Origin: Acetatifactor sp.
GTDB lineage: Bacteria > Bacillota > Clostridia > Lachnospirales > Lachnospiraceae
NCBI GenBank assembly: GCA_024695935.1
Contig: JAILHH010000038.1
Location: 1-61,655 of the forward strand
Direction: 5' to 3'
Length of the DNA stretch: 61,655 bases
Shown here: piece by piece, positions 8,194-17,357 of the stretch
Position numbering within the stretch: position 1 is the stretch's first letter
Layout: every line of letters begins with the position of its first letter
Made by a program: the position numbers and the translations under genes
The notes under the pieces: generated by a model
Database searches by the model: none
Told to the model about the DNA's origin: nothing
What the model saw: the letters and a program-made list of their open reading frames with translations, nothing else

Positions 8194-9318
8194 TCATCTG
8201 TCCGATGCAGGTATCTGTTGGGTCAGGCAATGAATGTTTCCTCCGCCCACGATAAGGCTTACCGCATCCACTCCGAAAACTTCCCTGTCAGGGAAAGCTT
8301 CCCCTATGACTTTCAGGGCATTTTCATCGTTTTCATCATGAAACTGCGGCACAAGCACGATCCCGTTTCCCACATAGAAATTTACATAGCTTGCGGCAAG
8401 TCGTTCCCCGACTTCCCTGACGTCCTCCCCTTCCTCAAACTCATATCCCAGCAAATCTTTCTCGGATACAGTCACCGGTTTTTTGGGTATCAGGACTTTT
8501 TTTATCTCAAAATGTCTGCCCTTTGCATCAGTTACATTTTGAAGGAACTCAAAGTCTTTTTGGGACATTTCATATTGAGGGTCGCATTTATCATCGGTCC
8601 AGGCAAGGAGCACCTTTCCCGGTCCGTAAAAAGCACATACATTATCCACATGCTCGTTGGTTTCATCGTTATATATTCCACAGGGAAGCCATATTATCTT
8701 CTCAGCCCCAAGGAATGCCTTTAACTTATCTTCAATCTGCGCCTTACCAAGGTTTGGATTTCTCCCCGGGCTTAAGAGGCAGCTCTCAGTCACTATGACC
8801 GTGCCTTCCCCGTCCGAGTGGATGGAGCCTCCTTCAAGCACAAAATCCGCAGCATCATAATAGTCCACGCCAAGCTCTTTGCAAAAAGAAGCCGCCAGGG
8901 CATCATCCTTTTCCCAGGACGAATATAAGCCGTCATATTCACCGCCCCAGGCGTTAAACATCCAGTTGACACCTCTGACCACATGCCCGTCGGTGACAAA
9001 GGTAGGCGCCGTATCCCTTGCCCATGCATCGTCCGTCTCGATATGCACATAGCGAAGGTTATCAAGTTCTTTTTCAGAGGCGGTTTTTTCCAGGAGAGCC
9101 TTAGCTCTGTCACAGGTTTTATCCTCCACCACCAGGTAAACTGTTTCTGTTTTAAGCAGTTTGCAGATCATCTCTGCAAATATGGGCTCCGCTTCCCTTG
9201 CCTCATGGGGCCAGGATCCTTTTCGGTGGGGCCATATCAGAATACAGCCCTCCTGTGGGCTAAACTCTGCAGGCATATAAAACCCGTCCTGCAAAGGTGT
9301 GTTGCCTTTTATTCTCAT
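8194..9318 (-). CDS. aguA: Agmatine deiminase
   Basis: The enzyme converts agmatine to N-carbamoylputrescine and ammonia. The 374-residue protein has the guanidino-group-modifying fold, with DDAWARDTAPTF near 96-107, the catalytic His region NEHVDNV (His223) and the nucleophilic Cys364 in GGGNIHCLTQQ near the C-terminus. Its ATG directly follows the nspC stop codon, and its ribosome site lies inside nspC, so the two are translationally coupled. It supplies the substrate for AguB. Confidence 0.95.
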   Translation of the reverse strand: MRIKGNTPLQDGFYMPAEFSPQEGCILIWPHRKGSWPHEAREAEPIFAEMICKLLKTETVYLVVEDKTCDRAKALLEKTASEKELDNLRYVHIETDDAWARDTAPTFVTDGHVVRGVNWMFNAWGGEYDGLYSSWEKDDALAASFCKELGVDYYDAADFVLEGGSIHSDGEGTVIVTESCLLSPGRNPNLGKAQIEDKLKAFLGAEKIIWLPCGIYNDETNEHVDNVCAFYGPGKVLLAWTDDKCDPQYEMSQKDFEFLQNVTDAKGRHFEIKKVLIPKKPVTVSEKDLLGYEFEEGEDVREVGERLAASYVNFYVGNGIVLVPQFHDENDENALKVIGEAFPDREVFGVDAVSLIVGGGNIHCLTQQIPASDR

Positions 9319-10470
9319 CTAGGAAAGTCTCCCTTTAAAATCTTCATATGAAAAATGCCTGATAAGTCTGCATTCCCCGTTTTCCTCAAGCCCTGCAATA
9401 TCCGGTAGAGGAATGCCGTTAAAAGTATTGTTCTTTACCATGGAATATATGGCCATGTCCTCAAAATAAAGCCTGTCACCCACGGATATTTCACGGTCAA
9501 ATGAATAATCACCGATTATGTCCCCCGCCAGGCATGTGTAAGAAGACAGCCTGTATTCATAGGGCTTTTCACCCCACTTGCCGGAATCCTTAAGGGGCGG
9601 TCTGTAAGGCATCTCCAGCACATCGGGCATGTGGCAGGCAGCCGATCCGTCCAGGATAAGTGTCTTTATTCCGCCGTTTTCCACAATATCCAAAACCGTT
9701 GTGACAAAATATCCGGCATTCAGTGCCACTGCCTCTCCGGGCTCAAGATACACCTTCAGCCTGTATTTTTCGGTCATAAGGCGGATACATTTTTCCAAAA
9801 GAGGAACATCATAATCCTCTCTGGTTATGTGATGTCCACCGCCGAAGTTTATCCATTTAATGCGGTCAAAATATTTGCCGAACTTTTCCTCCACAGCCAT
9901 TAATGTGGCGTAGAGGTCATCCGAATTTTGCTCGCAAAGAGTATGAAAATGAAATCCGTCGATCATGCCAAGGATCCTGTCCAGTTCCTCGCCCTGCAGG
10001 CTCTCCAGAGCTTCGGCCGTCACACCGAATCTGGATCCGGGCGTACAGGGGTCGTAGATCGCATGATCCTTTTGAGTAGAATACATGGGATTTATCCTCA
10101 GTCCCACGGACACACCGTATTCTTTACATTTTTCAAAATGATGTTCCAGCTGGCTGATGGAATTGAACACTATATGGTCGCAGATAAGCACCAGTTCAGC
10201 CATGTCTTCGTCCTTAAAGGCCGGCGCAAAGACATGGTTTTCCCTGCCCATCTCCTCATACCCAAGTCTTGCCTCGAACAGGCCGCTGGCGGTGGCCCCG
10301 TCAATGTATTCTCCTATCAAAGGATAGTATTCAAAGCAGGAAAAACATTTCTGGGCAAGGAGTATCCTACAACCGGTGTCGTCTTTTACTTTACGTAAAA
10401 TCTCAAGGTTGCTCCTTAATTTCTTTTCATCAACCACATATGCCGGTGTGGCGATCTCATCAATTCTCAT
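9319..10470 (-). CDS. nspC: Carboxynorspermidine/carboxyspermidine decarboxylase
   Basis: A PLP enzyme of the alanine racemase fold that decarboxylates carboxyspermidine (or carboxynorspermidine) to the free triamine. Visible features are the PLP lysine in LLAQKCFSCFEY (Lys41), WINFGGGHHIT for phosphate binding, YLEPGEAVALNAG and, near residue 280, ILDGSAACHMPDVLEMPYRP. The length of 383 residues is typical. It works right after the dehydrogenase encoded upstream. Confidence 0.93.
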   Translation of the reverse strand: MRIDEIATPAYVVDEKKLRSNLEILRKVKDDTGCRILLAQKCFSCFEYYPLIGEYIDGATASGLFEARLGYEEMGRENHVFAPAFKDEDMAELVLICDHIVFNSISQLEHHFEKCKEYGVSVGLRINPMYSTQKDHAIYDPCTPGSRFGVTAEALESLQGEELDRILGMIDGFHFHTLCEQNSDDLYATLMAVEEKFGKYFDRIKWINFGGGHHITREDYDVPLLEKCIRLMTEKYRLKVYLEPGEAVALNAGYFVTTVLDIVENGGIKTLILDGSAACHMPDVLEMPYRPPLKDSGKWGEKPYEYRLSSYTCLAGDIIGDYSFDREISVGDRLYFEDMAIYSMVKNNTFNGIPLPDIAGLEENGECRLIRHFSYEDFKGRLS

Positions 10471-10529
10471 AAAGAGTAGTCCTCTCAGAGGCGGGATAGA
10501 TTAAGGTTTTTTCTCTGCCTCAAATCATA

Positions 10530-11789
10530 TTAGTCTACAAGAACGGGATTTTCACATACGACCCAGGGAAGGCCCCATTTGTTAAGTGCCTCCATGTATG
10601 GATCGGGGTCGAACTGGTCTGTGGTAAACACGCCGGGCTCTCTCCAAAGTCCGCTTACCACCATGGCTGTACCGATCATTGCAGGAACACCTGTGGTATA
10701 TGATATTGCCTGGCTTCCAACTTCTCTGTAGCACTCCTGGTGGTCACAGACATTGTATATGAAAAGTGTCTTTTCTTTTCCGTCTTTTTTGCCTGTAAAA
10801 ATACATCCGATGTTGGTCTTTCCCACTGTTCTGGGACCAAGGGATGCAGGATCCGGAAGAAGCGCCTTCAAAAACTGAATAGGCACGATCTTTGTTCCCT
10901 CAAAATCTATTGGTTCTGTTGAGAGCATTCCCACGTTTTCAAGGCATTTCATGTGGGTGAGGTAACTTTGTCCAAAGGTCATAAAGAAACGTATTCTCTT
11001 TATCTCCGGGAAGTTTCTGCCAAGAGCTTCGATCTCCTCATGATGGAGCAGATACATATCCTTCATCCCAACCTCAGGGAAGTCATACTCTCTCTTAATG
11101 GACATGGCGGGAACTTCGATCCACTTTCCGTTTTCCATGTATGAACCGGGAGCAGATACTTCGCGCAGATTTATCTCGGGGTTAAAATTTGTGGCAAAGG
11201 GATAACCATGGTCGCCGCCGTTACAGTCGAGGATATCCACTGTATCTATCTCATCAAAATAATGCTTCTTTGCATATGCCACAAAGACGCTTGTGACTCC
11301 GGGATCAAATCCTGTACCGCAGAGAGCAGTAAGACCTGCTTTCTTGAATTTCTCCTCATAGGCCCACTGCCATGAATAATCAAAATATGCCGAGAATCCA
11401 AGGTCCTTGCATCTCTTTTCATATACTTTTCGCCACTCGGGGTCGTTTGTATCCTCGGGCTCATAATTTGCAGTGTCGATATAGTGGACATTGCAGGCAA
11501 GGCAGGCATCCATAATGGTAAGATCCTGATATGGAAGGGCCACATTTAAAACCGCATCGGGTTGGTAAGAATTTATAAGTGCGATAACCTCATCCACTTT
11601 GTCCGCATCCACATGGGCTGTCTCAATGACGGTCTTTGTGGTGGGCTGAAGTTTTTCCTTTACAGCATCGCATTTGGACTTGGTCCTTGATGCGATCATT
11701 ATCTCCGTAAACACCTCGCTGTTCTGACAGCATTTTGCTATTGCAACCTGGGCTACTCCTCCGCAGCCGATGATAAGTACTCTGCTCAT
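10530..11789 (-). CDS. Carboxy(nor)spermidine dehydrogenase, saccharopine dehydrogenase family
   Basis: The enzyme reductively condenses putrescine (or diaminopropane) with aspartate semialdehyde to carboxyspermidine, using NADPH. It has an N-terminal Rossmann motif (VLIIGCGGVAQVAIAKC), the segment NVALPYQDLTIMDACL, and a saccharopine-dehydrogenase-like C-terminal domain (TGFDPGVTSVFVAYAKKHYFDEID). At 419 residues it matches the bacterial CASDH/CANSDH group. Saccharopine dehydrogenase in lysine metabolism is the alternative, but the adjacent nspC and agmatine genes argue for the polyamine role. Confidence 0.9.
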   Translation of the reverse strand: MSRVLIIGCGGVAQVAIAKCCQNSEVFTEIMIASRTKSKCDAVKEKLQPTTKTVIETAHVDADKVDEVIALINSYQPDAVLNVALPYQDLTIMDACLACNVHYIDTANYEPEDTNDPEWRKVYEKRCKDLGFSAYFDYSWQWAYEEKFKKAGLTALCGTGFDPGVTSVFVAYAKKHYFDEIDTVDILDCNGGDHGYPFATNFNPEINLREVSAPGSYMENGKWIEVPAMSIKREYDFPEVGMKDMYLLHHEEIEALGRNFPEIKRIRFFMTFGQSYLTHMKCLENVGMLSTEPIDFEGTKIVPIQFLKALLPDPASLGPRTVGKTNIGCIFTGKKDGKEKTLFIYNVCDHQECYREVGSQAISYTTGVPAMIGTAMVVSGLWREPGVFTTDQFDPDPYMEALNKWGLPWVVCENPVLVD

Positions 11790-11820
11790 TTTATTCCTCC
11801 GCTTTTTATCTTTCTTAGAT

Positions 11821-12690
11821 CTATTTATGTTCTATCTCGTCTTCTGCTTCTTCCAGCATGTCCTCCACATATTTTGGCAGCATGAAGGCTCCCTTGTGAA
11901 GATTTGTGGTGTAATATCTGGTATCTATCCCCAGCCTGTTCCATCCGTCCGCATCCATGTTTTCAAGCGGATGGTATTTTTTTGAAGCAAATCCAAAGAG
12001 CCAGTATCCCGAAGGGGATGTAGGTATGTGTGCCTGATAAACACGGCTTATGGGAAAAGCCTGATAAGCTTTTTTGTGCATCTTTACGCACTCGATCCTG
12101 TCCTCCTCGTGGAATGGACTTCCGTGCTGATAAACCATCACGCCGTCGGATTTAAGTGCTGAATAGCAGCTCCCGTAAAATTCCTTTGTAAAAAGCCCTT
12201 CCGTGTGTCCGAAAGGATCCGTGGCATCGTTTATGATAAGGTCATATTCTTCCTCTTTATCCCTCAAAAATCTGAGGCCGTCCTGATAAAATATGTTTAC
12301 TCTGGGGTCGTCCAGACCTTTTGAAAACTCGGGGAAATGCTCAGCGCATACTTCCACCAGCATTTCATCGGGCTCCACCACGTCAATCTGTTTAATGCCG
12401 GGATATTTGATAAACTCTGCGGCAACGCCACCGTCGCCTCCACCGATTATGAGGACTTTTTTTGCCGAAGGGTGAACCGCCATGGGCACATGGCTTACCA
12501 TTTCGTTGTAGATAAATTCATCCTTTTCTGAAAAAAGTATCTCACCGTCAAGGGCTATAAATTTACCAAATTCGACAGACTCACAAACGTCTATCCTCTG
12601 ACAGTCACTCTCCCCGGAAAAAAGCTGTTTTTCAACTCTCAGATCCAGTTTGACATTGTCTGTATGATACTCGGAAAACCACATTTCCAT
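11821..12690 (-). CDS. speE: Spermidine synthase-like aminopropyltransferase
   Basis: SpeE proteins transfer an aminopropyl group from decarboxylated SAM to a polyamine. This 289-residue protein has the SAM-binding GGGDGG (83-88), the acidic VVEPDEML loop and the aspartate of NDATDP (Asp155). Two pocket positions differ from the usual pattern: the strand after ALDGE reads ILFSEKDEFIYNEM, lacking the usual Gln and having Asn where His is common. No SAM decarboxylase (speD) is in the operon, although a full carboxyspermidine route is. The family is sure; the exact substrate is open. Confidence 0.85.
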   Translation of the reverse strand: MEMWFSEYHTDNVKLDLRVEKQLFSGESDCQRIDVCESVEFGKFIALDGEILFSEKDEFIYNEMVSHVPMAVHPSAKKVLIIGGGDGGVAAEFIKYPGIKQIDVVEPDEMLVEVCAEHFPEFSKGLDDPRVNIFYQDGLRFLRDKEEEYDLIINDATDPFGHTEGLFTKEFYGSCYSALKSDGVMVYQHGSPFHEEDRIECVKMHKKAYQAFPISRVYQAHIPTSPSGYWLFGFASKKYHPLENMDADGWNRLGIDTRYYTTNLHKGAFMLPKYVEDMLEEAEDEIEHK

Positions 12691-12771
12691 AACTTTTCAT
12701 TCCTTTCAACAGGCGCTTACGGCACCTTTTTTTATGATCAGGCGTTTATTAATCCCGCTTTTTTAAAAAAT

Positions 12772-14220
12772 CTATTCCAGTACTTTCAGCCTTTTAACTT
12801 CCGGGTCCTCCGTTCCCTGCATGGAGCAGCCCTTCTCTCTGGCATATACAATATACTCTGCGATCTCCTTTGTGATCTGCTCACCCGGAGCCAGGATCGG
12901 GATTCCCGGCGGATAACACATCACGAATTCACCTGAGATCATACCCACGCTGCTTTCAATGTCGACGGATTTTTTTCTGGCATAGAACGCATCCTGGGGT
13001 GAACAGATGACTTTTGGATTTATATATTCTCCGGAGAGCATTCCTGTCTTGTCCTTTTTGTAATGTCTTGCAATATCCGCGAGAGCACCCACAAGTCTTT
13101 CCACATCCTGAGCTCTGTCCCCTATGGAAATATAGGCTAAGATATTGCAGATGTCTCCAAACTCGATCTGGATATCATATTCATCCCTGAGCAGGTCATA
13201 GACTTCAATACCCGCAAGTCCCAGGCCCAGGGTGTATATGGACATCTTGGTCACGTCAAAATCATATATGCTTCCGCCGTTTATGAGGTCCCTGCCGTAG
13301 GCATAATATCCTCCGATCTTGTTGACCTCACCTCTCATATACTCTGCCATCTTTGACACTTTTTCAAAGGATTCCTCGCCTCTTAAAGCCAGGTTTCTCC
13401 TGGAGATGTCAAGGCTTGATAGGAGGAGGTAAGATGCCGAAGTAGTCTGAGTCAGGTTTATTATCTGGCGGACATAGTCCGCATTGACACCTTTGTTTGT
13501 AAGAAGGATGGAACTCTGTGTAAGGCTTCCACCGGATTTGTGCATGGATACCGCAGCCATATCAGCGCCTGCAGTCATGGCATCCACCGGAAGGTTTTTT
13601 CCAAAGTACAGGTGGGTGCCGTGGGCTTCGTCCGCCAGCACCATCATTTTGTGGGCATGAGCCAGTTTTACGATGGACCTTATGTCCGAGCAGATGCCGT
13701 AATAGGTCGGATTGTTTACCAATATGGCAACGGCATCGGGATTTTCCTCAATGGCCTTTTTTACTTCATCTATCTTCATTCCGAGGGAGATTCCTAGAGT
13801 TGCATCGGTCTCCGGATTGACATATACAGGCACCGCCCCGCAGAGAACCAGCGCATTTATCGCACTCTTGTGTACGTTTCTGGGCATTATGATCTTGTCG
13901 CCTCTCTTACAGGCCGACAGGATCATGCTCTGTACCGCAGATGTGGTTCCTCCCACCATGAGAAATGCATTCTCAGCATGAAAAGCATCCGCCGTAAGCC
14001 GCTCTGCCTCTCTGATAACAGAAACCGGGTGGCAGAGATTGTCCAAGGGCTTCATGGAATTTACATCGATGCCGACGCATTTTTCTCCCAAAAGCTCCAC
14101 TAACTCCGGGTTTCCCCTGCCCCTTTTGTGCCCCGGCACGTCAAAGGGAACAACTCTCTTTTTTCTGAATTCCTGGAGAGCTTCATAAATGGGTGCTCTC
14201 TTTTGCTGGACCTTGTCCAT
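12772..14220 (-). CDS. speA: Arginine decarboxylase (fold III, Orn/Lys/Arg family)
   Basis: The enzyme probably converts arginine to agmatine, the entry step for AguA. It has the aspartate aminotransferase-type fold, with FDVPGHKRGRG near the start, GGTTSAVQSMI, ADEAHGTHLYF (PLP aspartate) and the PLP lysine in SMHKSGGSLTQSS (about Lys228), plus the C-terminal domain ending in PPGIPILAPGE. I chose the ATG at 14220 (482 residues) because GGAGG lies eight bases upstream; the frame is open to 14328 but that part crosses the leader hairpin. Lysine or ornithine cannot be excluded as substrate, but aguA and aguB favour arginine. Confidence 0.88.
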   Translation of the reverse strand: MDKVQQKRAPIYEALQEFRKKRVVPFDVPGHKRGRGNPELVELLGEKCVGIDVNSMKPLDNLCHPVSVIREAERLTADAFHAENAFLMVGGTTSAVQSMILSACKRGDKIIMPRNVHKSAINALVLCGAVPVYVNPETDATLGISLGMKIDEVKKAIEENPDAVAILVNNPTYYGICSDIRSIVKLAHAHKMMVLADEAHGTHLYFGKNLPVDAMTAGADMAAVSMHKSGGSLTQSSILLTNKGVNADYVRQIINLTQTTSASYLLLSSLDISRRNLALRGEESFEKVSKMAEYMRGEVNKIGGYYAYGRDLINGGSIYDFDVTKMSIYTLGLGLAGIEVYDLLRDEYDIQIEFGDICNILAYISIGDRAQDVERLVGALADIARHYKKDKTGMLSGEYINPKVICSPQDAFYARKKSVDIESSVGMISGEFVMCYPPGIPILAPGEQITKEIAEYIVYAREKGCSMQGTEDPEVKRLKVLE

Positions 14221-14600
14221 GGCCTCTTCCTCCAACATGGTATTTCTTTGATGGATCCCGGCCTTTTTATTTTTAAAAAAATAAAAGACCATAGGCGCGC
14301 CTATAGTCTCAAAAAATTTCGTTCTCAATCAGTGTATTGTTTCTGCTTCCGAAAACCCTAACAGTTCCATCTACAAATATCGTCACTCATATTGACCGTT
14401 TCACAAGAAGATAGGCTCTTAACCTCAAATCTAAACTTATAAAATTTGCCCCGGGATGATAATCATCCAAGCAATCAATAATGCGGAATTGGTCCGCCCG
14501 GCAACTGACCCGCCTGTCCGTTAGGCTGCCTCCGAATGGAGTGGTCCAAATATTTGCATGAATACCGCCTAAAGTTTCTTCATAGCCTCTTAAAATTAAC
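14221..14600 (-). promoter_or_regulatory. Long speA leader, possible attenuating riboswitch
   Basis: About 370 bases lie between a likely promoter (TTGACT, 17 bp, TTAATT at roughly 14595-14625) and the speA ATG. A terminator hairpin sits about 60 bases before the start codon. Just before it the RNA reads TTAGGGTTTTCG and, about 25 bases on, ACTGATTGAGAACGAAA, which recalls the AGGGUUCCG and CUGGUCCGAGAG blocks of ykkC-class riboswitches. That resemblance is loose. Confidence 0.35.
14281..14312 (-). terminator. Attenuator-like hairpin in the speA leader
   Basis: GACTATAGGC-GC-GCCTATGGTC is followed by TTTTATTTTTTT on the minus strand. It stands between promoter and start codon, so it would block speA transcription unless it is read through or disrupted. 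Confidence 0.65.
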
Positions 14601-14669
14601 ATATCAGACCACCCATAGTCAAGGACAAAACACAAATTTCAGTTTGAACATTTCAGACCAAAAATTATT

Positions 14670-14710
14670 AAAAAGGAGACGAGAGAATCACTCTCTCGTC
14701 TCCTTATAGG
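14670..14710 (-). terminator. Terminator of glgP
   Basis: AAGGAGACGAGAGAG-TGA-TTCTCTCGTCTCCTT is followed by a T-rich run on the minus strand, 15 bases beyond the glgP stop. It is a strong stem of about 14 bp. Confidence 0.9.
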
Positions 14711-14722
14711 ATTTCATTAGAA

Positions 14723-16993
14723 TTATTTCAGGTTCCAGATGTCTTTGTTGTACTCGGCGATGGTTCTGTCGGATGAGAAGAATCCTGCTTTTGCGACATT
14801 TACAAGCATTTTCTTTTTCCAGCTGTCCTTGTCCTCAAATGCCTTAAATGCTTCATCCTTCACCTTGATATAGTCCTCAAGGTCAAGCAATGTCATGAAC
14901 CAGTCTTTATTAAGGAGCTCATTGTAAAGTCGCTCCAGGCTAACCTTATTTCCTGCCTTCAACGCCTGCTTGCTGACGATAAAGTCTACTGCCTCTTTGA
15001 TCACGGCAGATTTTTTATAATAATCTTTTGATACGTAATCAGCCTTTGCATAGTGGGCAATGACAGTGTCGGAGTCCTCACCGAATGTAAAGATGTTGTC
15101 GTCTCCCACAAGTTCTCTGATCTCCACGTTGGCACCGTCATTTGTACCAAGTGTCACGGCACCGTTTAACATGAATTTCATATTGCCGGTTCCTGATGCT
15201 TCCTTGCTGGCAAGAGAGATCTGCTCTGAGATATCACATGCAGGAATAAGCTTTTCAGCATAGCTTACATTGTAGTTCTCAACCATCACAACCTTCATGT
15301 AATCCTTCACATCGGGATCGGTGTTAACGATCTTCTGAAGGACCTTGATGAGATGGATAACATCCTGAGCGATAACATATGCAGGTGCAGCCTTTCCTCC
15401 AAATATAAAGGTAACAGGTGTGGAAGGCTTCTTGCCGCCCTTGATCTCCAGATACTTGTGGATGATGTAAAGGGCGTTCATCTGCTGACGCTTGTACTCA
15501 TGCATACGCTTGATCTGAATGTCAAAGATGGAATCGGGGTTGATCTCCTCTTTTTCTCTTTCCTTTAAGTACTCGGAAAGTTCTGCTTTTTTGCCTCTCT
15601 TTATATCATAGAGAGAATCAAGGACTTTGCTGTCATTCTCAAACTTGAGAAGATCCTGTAACTTGTCGGCATCTTTTTTCCAGCCCTCACCGATGGTGTC
15701 GTCGATAAGTTTGGTGAGAGGTCTGTTACAGCTCATGAGCCATCTTCTGAATGTGATACCGTTTGTCTTATTATTAAACTTCTCAGGATAGATCTTGTAA
15801 AAATGGTTGAGCTCGCTGTCCTTTAAGATTTCTGTGTGAATAGCCGCAACACCGTTTACGGAATGTCCGTAGTGAATGTCGATGTGAGCCATGTGTACAC
15901 GATTATCCTTGTCGATGATCTGAACTCTCTCGTCATCGTATTTTTTTGCCACGCGGTTTGACAGCTCGAATATATAAGGTAGCAACTGGGGAACAACCTT
16001 CTGCAAATATGTAAGTGGCCATTTTTCAAGGGCTTCCGCAAGTATCGTATGATTGGTATATGCAAATGTCTTTGTAACCACTTCGATTGCTTCTTCCACA
16101 GTGAACTTTTCATTCATGCAGAGAAGTCTGATCATCTCAGGGATAGCAAGAGTGGGATGTGTATCATTTATCTGGATCGCAACATACTTGTCCATCTCAT
16201 GCAGATCAATGCCCTGATCTTTTAACTCTTTTAAGATAAGCTGAGCGCCGTTACTGCTCATGAAATACTCCTGATAGATTCTGAGGAGGTTACCTGCCTC
16301 GTCCGAATCATCGGGATAGAGGAATAATGTGAGATTCTTTTTGATGGCTTCCTTATCGAAATCGATTCCCTTTTTGATGATAGAAGGATCAAGAGTCTCA
16401 ACATCGAACAAATGAAGCTTGTTACGTCCGTTGTTGTATCCGATCACATCAATATCATAGAGAACAGATTTAACTGTGCAGTCGCCAAACTGAATATCAA
16501 ATGTTGTCTCAGTCTTATTAAGCCATGAATCATCCTCGATCCAGGGATTGGGCTCTGCGGACTGAAGAGAATTTTTGTAAACCTGCTTAAAAAGTCCGTA
16601 GTGATAATTCAGACCGATTCCGTCTCCGGAAAGCCCCAGTGTAGCTATGGAATCAAGGAAACAAGCTGCAAGTCTTCCAAGACCTCCGTTACCAAGCGAA
16701 GGTTCGGGCTCCACCTCCTCGATCTTTGCAAGGGATTTGCCATTCTCTGCCAGAGTCTTTTCAAGTTCGTCATATACTCCAAGGTTAATGAGATTGTTGG
16801 ATAAGAGTTTACCGATCAAGAACTCCATTGAAATGTAGTAAACTTTTTTCTCCCCTTTGATCATGGGCTTGTCAGCCATAAGCTGCTTTGTGGTGTCTAA
16901 AAGTCCGTAGTAGATCTGCTTGTCAGTGCAGCTTTTGATATCTTTTCCATATTTTTCTTTTAATACCTTTGTCAACAGTTTTGAAGCTTCCAT
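14723..16993 (-). CDS. glgP: Glycogen/starch/maltodextrin phosphorylase
   Basis: The enzyme releases glucose 1-phosphate from alpha-1,4-glucans. It shows the GT35 landmarks: [18 protein letters not shown] (residues about 98-115), [40 protein letters not shown] and the PLP-lysine segment [14 protein letters not shown] near residue 620. At 756 residues it is slightly shorter than the ~800-residue family average. It is monocistronic, with its own promoter, a LacI-type operator candidate and a strong terminator. Confidence 0.95.
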   Translation of the reverse strand: MEASKLLTKVLKEKYGKDIKSCTDKQIYYGLLDTTKQLMADKPMIKGEKKVYYISMEFLIGKLLSNNLINLGVYDELEKTLAENGKSLAKIEEVEPEPSLGNGGLGRLAACFLDSIATLGLSGDGIGLNYHYGLFKQVYKNSLQSAEPNPWIEDDSWLNKTETTFDIQFGDCTVKSVLYDIDVIGYNNGRNKLHLFDVETLDPSIIKKGIDFDKEAIKKNLTLFLYPDDSDEAGNLLRIYQEYFMSSNGAQLILKELKDQGIDLHEMDKYVAIQINDTHPTLAIPEMIRLLCMNEKFTVEEAIEVVTKTFAYTNHTILAEALEKWPLTYLQKVVPQLLPYIFELSNRVAKKYDDERVQIIDKDNRVHMAHIDIHYGHSVNGVAAIHTEILKDSELNHFYKIYPEKFNNKTNGITFRRWLMSCNRPLTKLIDDTIGEGWKKDADKLQDLLKFENDSKVLDSLYDIKRGKKAELSEYLKEREKEEINPDSIFDIQIKRMHEYKRQQMNALYIIHKYLEIKGGKKPSTPVTFIFGGKAAPAYVIAQDVIHLIKVLQKIVNTDPDVKDYMKVVMVENYNVSYAEKLIPACDISEQISLASKEASGTGNMKFMLNGAVTLGTNDGANVEIRELVGDDNIFTFGEDSDTVIAHYAKADYVSKDYYKKSAVIKEAVDFIVSKQALKAGNKVSLERLYNELLNKDWFMTLLDLEDYIKVKDEAFKAFEDKDSWKKKMLVNVAKAGFFSSDRTIAEYNKDIWNLK

Positions 16994-17102
16994 ATGTTTT
17001 TCCTTTCAAAATCATTATGTGAACACAAGGTCTGGGTTTTCGAATACTTATTTATTATACCTTTATCCGGCAAAAATATAAAGAGAACCGGGTGTTTTTA
17101 TT

Positions 17103-17120
17103 AGGTTAACCGCTTAACCT
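17103..17120. promoter_or_regulatory. LacI-type operator candidate in the glgP promoter
   Basis: AGGTTAACCGCTTAACCT is a perfect 7-bp-armed dyad with a CG at its centre, the pattern used by LacI/CcpA-family repressors. It lies 10-27 bases downstream of the glgP -10 box, where binding would repress. Confidence 0.5.
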
Positions 17121-17129
17121 TGTGTAATT

Positions 17130-17158
17130 AGTTTATTTCATATGGATTTATTTGTCAA
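17130..17158 (-). promoter_or_regulatory. glgP promoter
   Basis: On the minus strand: TTGACA (17153-17158), a 17-bp spacer and TAAACT (17130-17135). A second TATAAT at about 17054-17059 has no good -35. Confidence 0.65.
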
Positions 17159-17159
17159 C

Positions 17160-17357
17160 TGTTTCTTAAATTTCCCTGCTTTCTCCATTTCCTTTGTTTT
17201 CTTCGTTTTTGTTTTCTTCGCTTCTTCTTGTTTCCTGTTCTCTTCCCTTTTCCTTGTTTTAACCCTTACACTGATCAGCATACTATTCAACCGTCATTGA
17301 AATCTACGCTGATTTCTATGATCTGTTTCGCTAACACATTCAAGCAAATCCCGAGAT
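17160..17357. other. Polypyrimidine intergenic stretch
   Basis: A non-coding region with strong strand bias: from about 17165 to 17265 the plus strand is nearly all C and T. It leads into the 52-bp array. I see no gene, hairpin or promoter in it. Confidence 0.5.

Noticed and set aside
8218-8724. 168-codon plus-strand frame
   Set aside because: Antisense of aguA, whose motifs and operon position are certain.
14387-14635. 82-codon minus-strand frame upstream of speA
   Set aside because: It spans the likely speA promoter and leader, has no recognisable family and no clear ribosome site; more likely chance within a structured leader.
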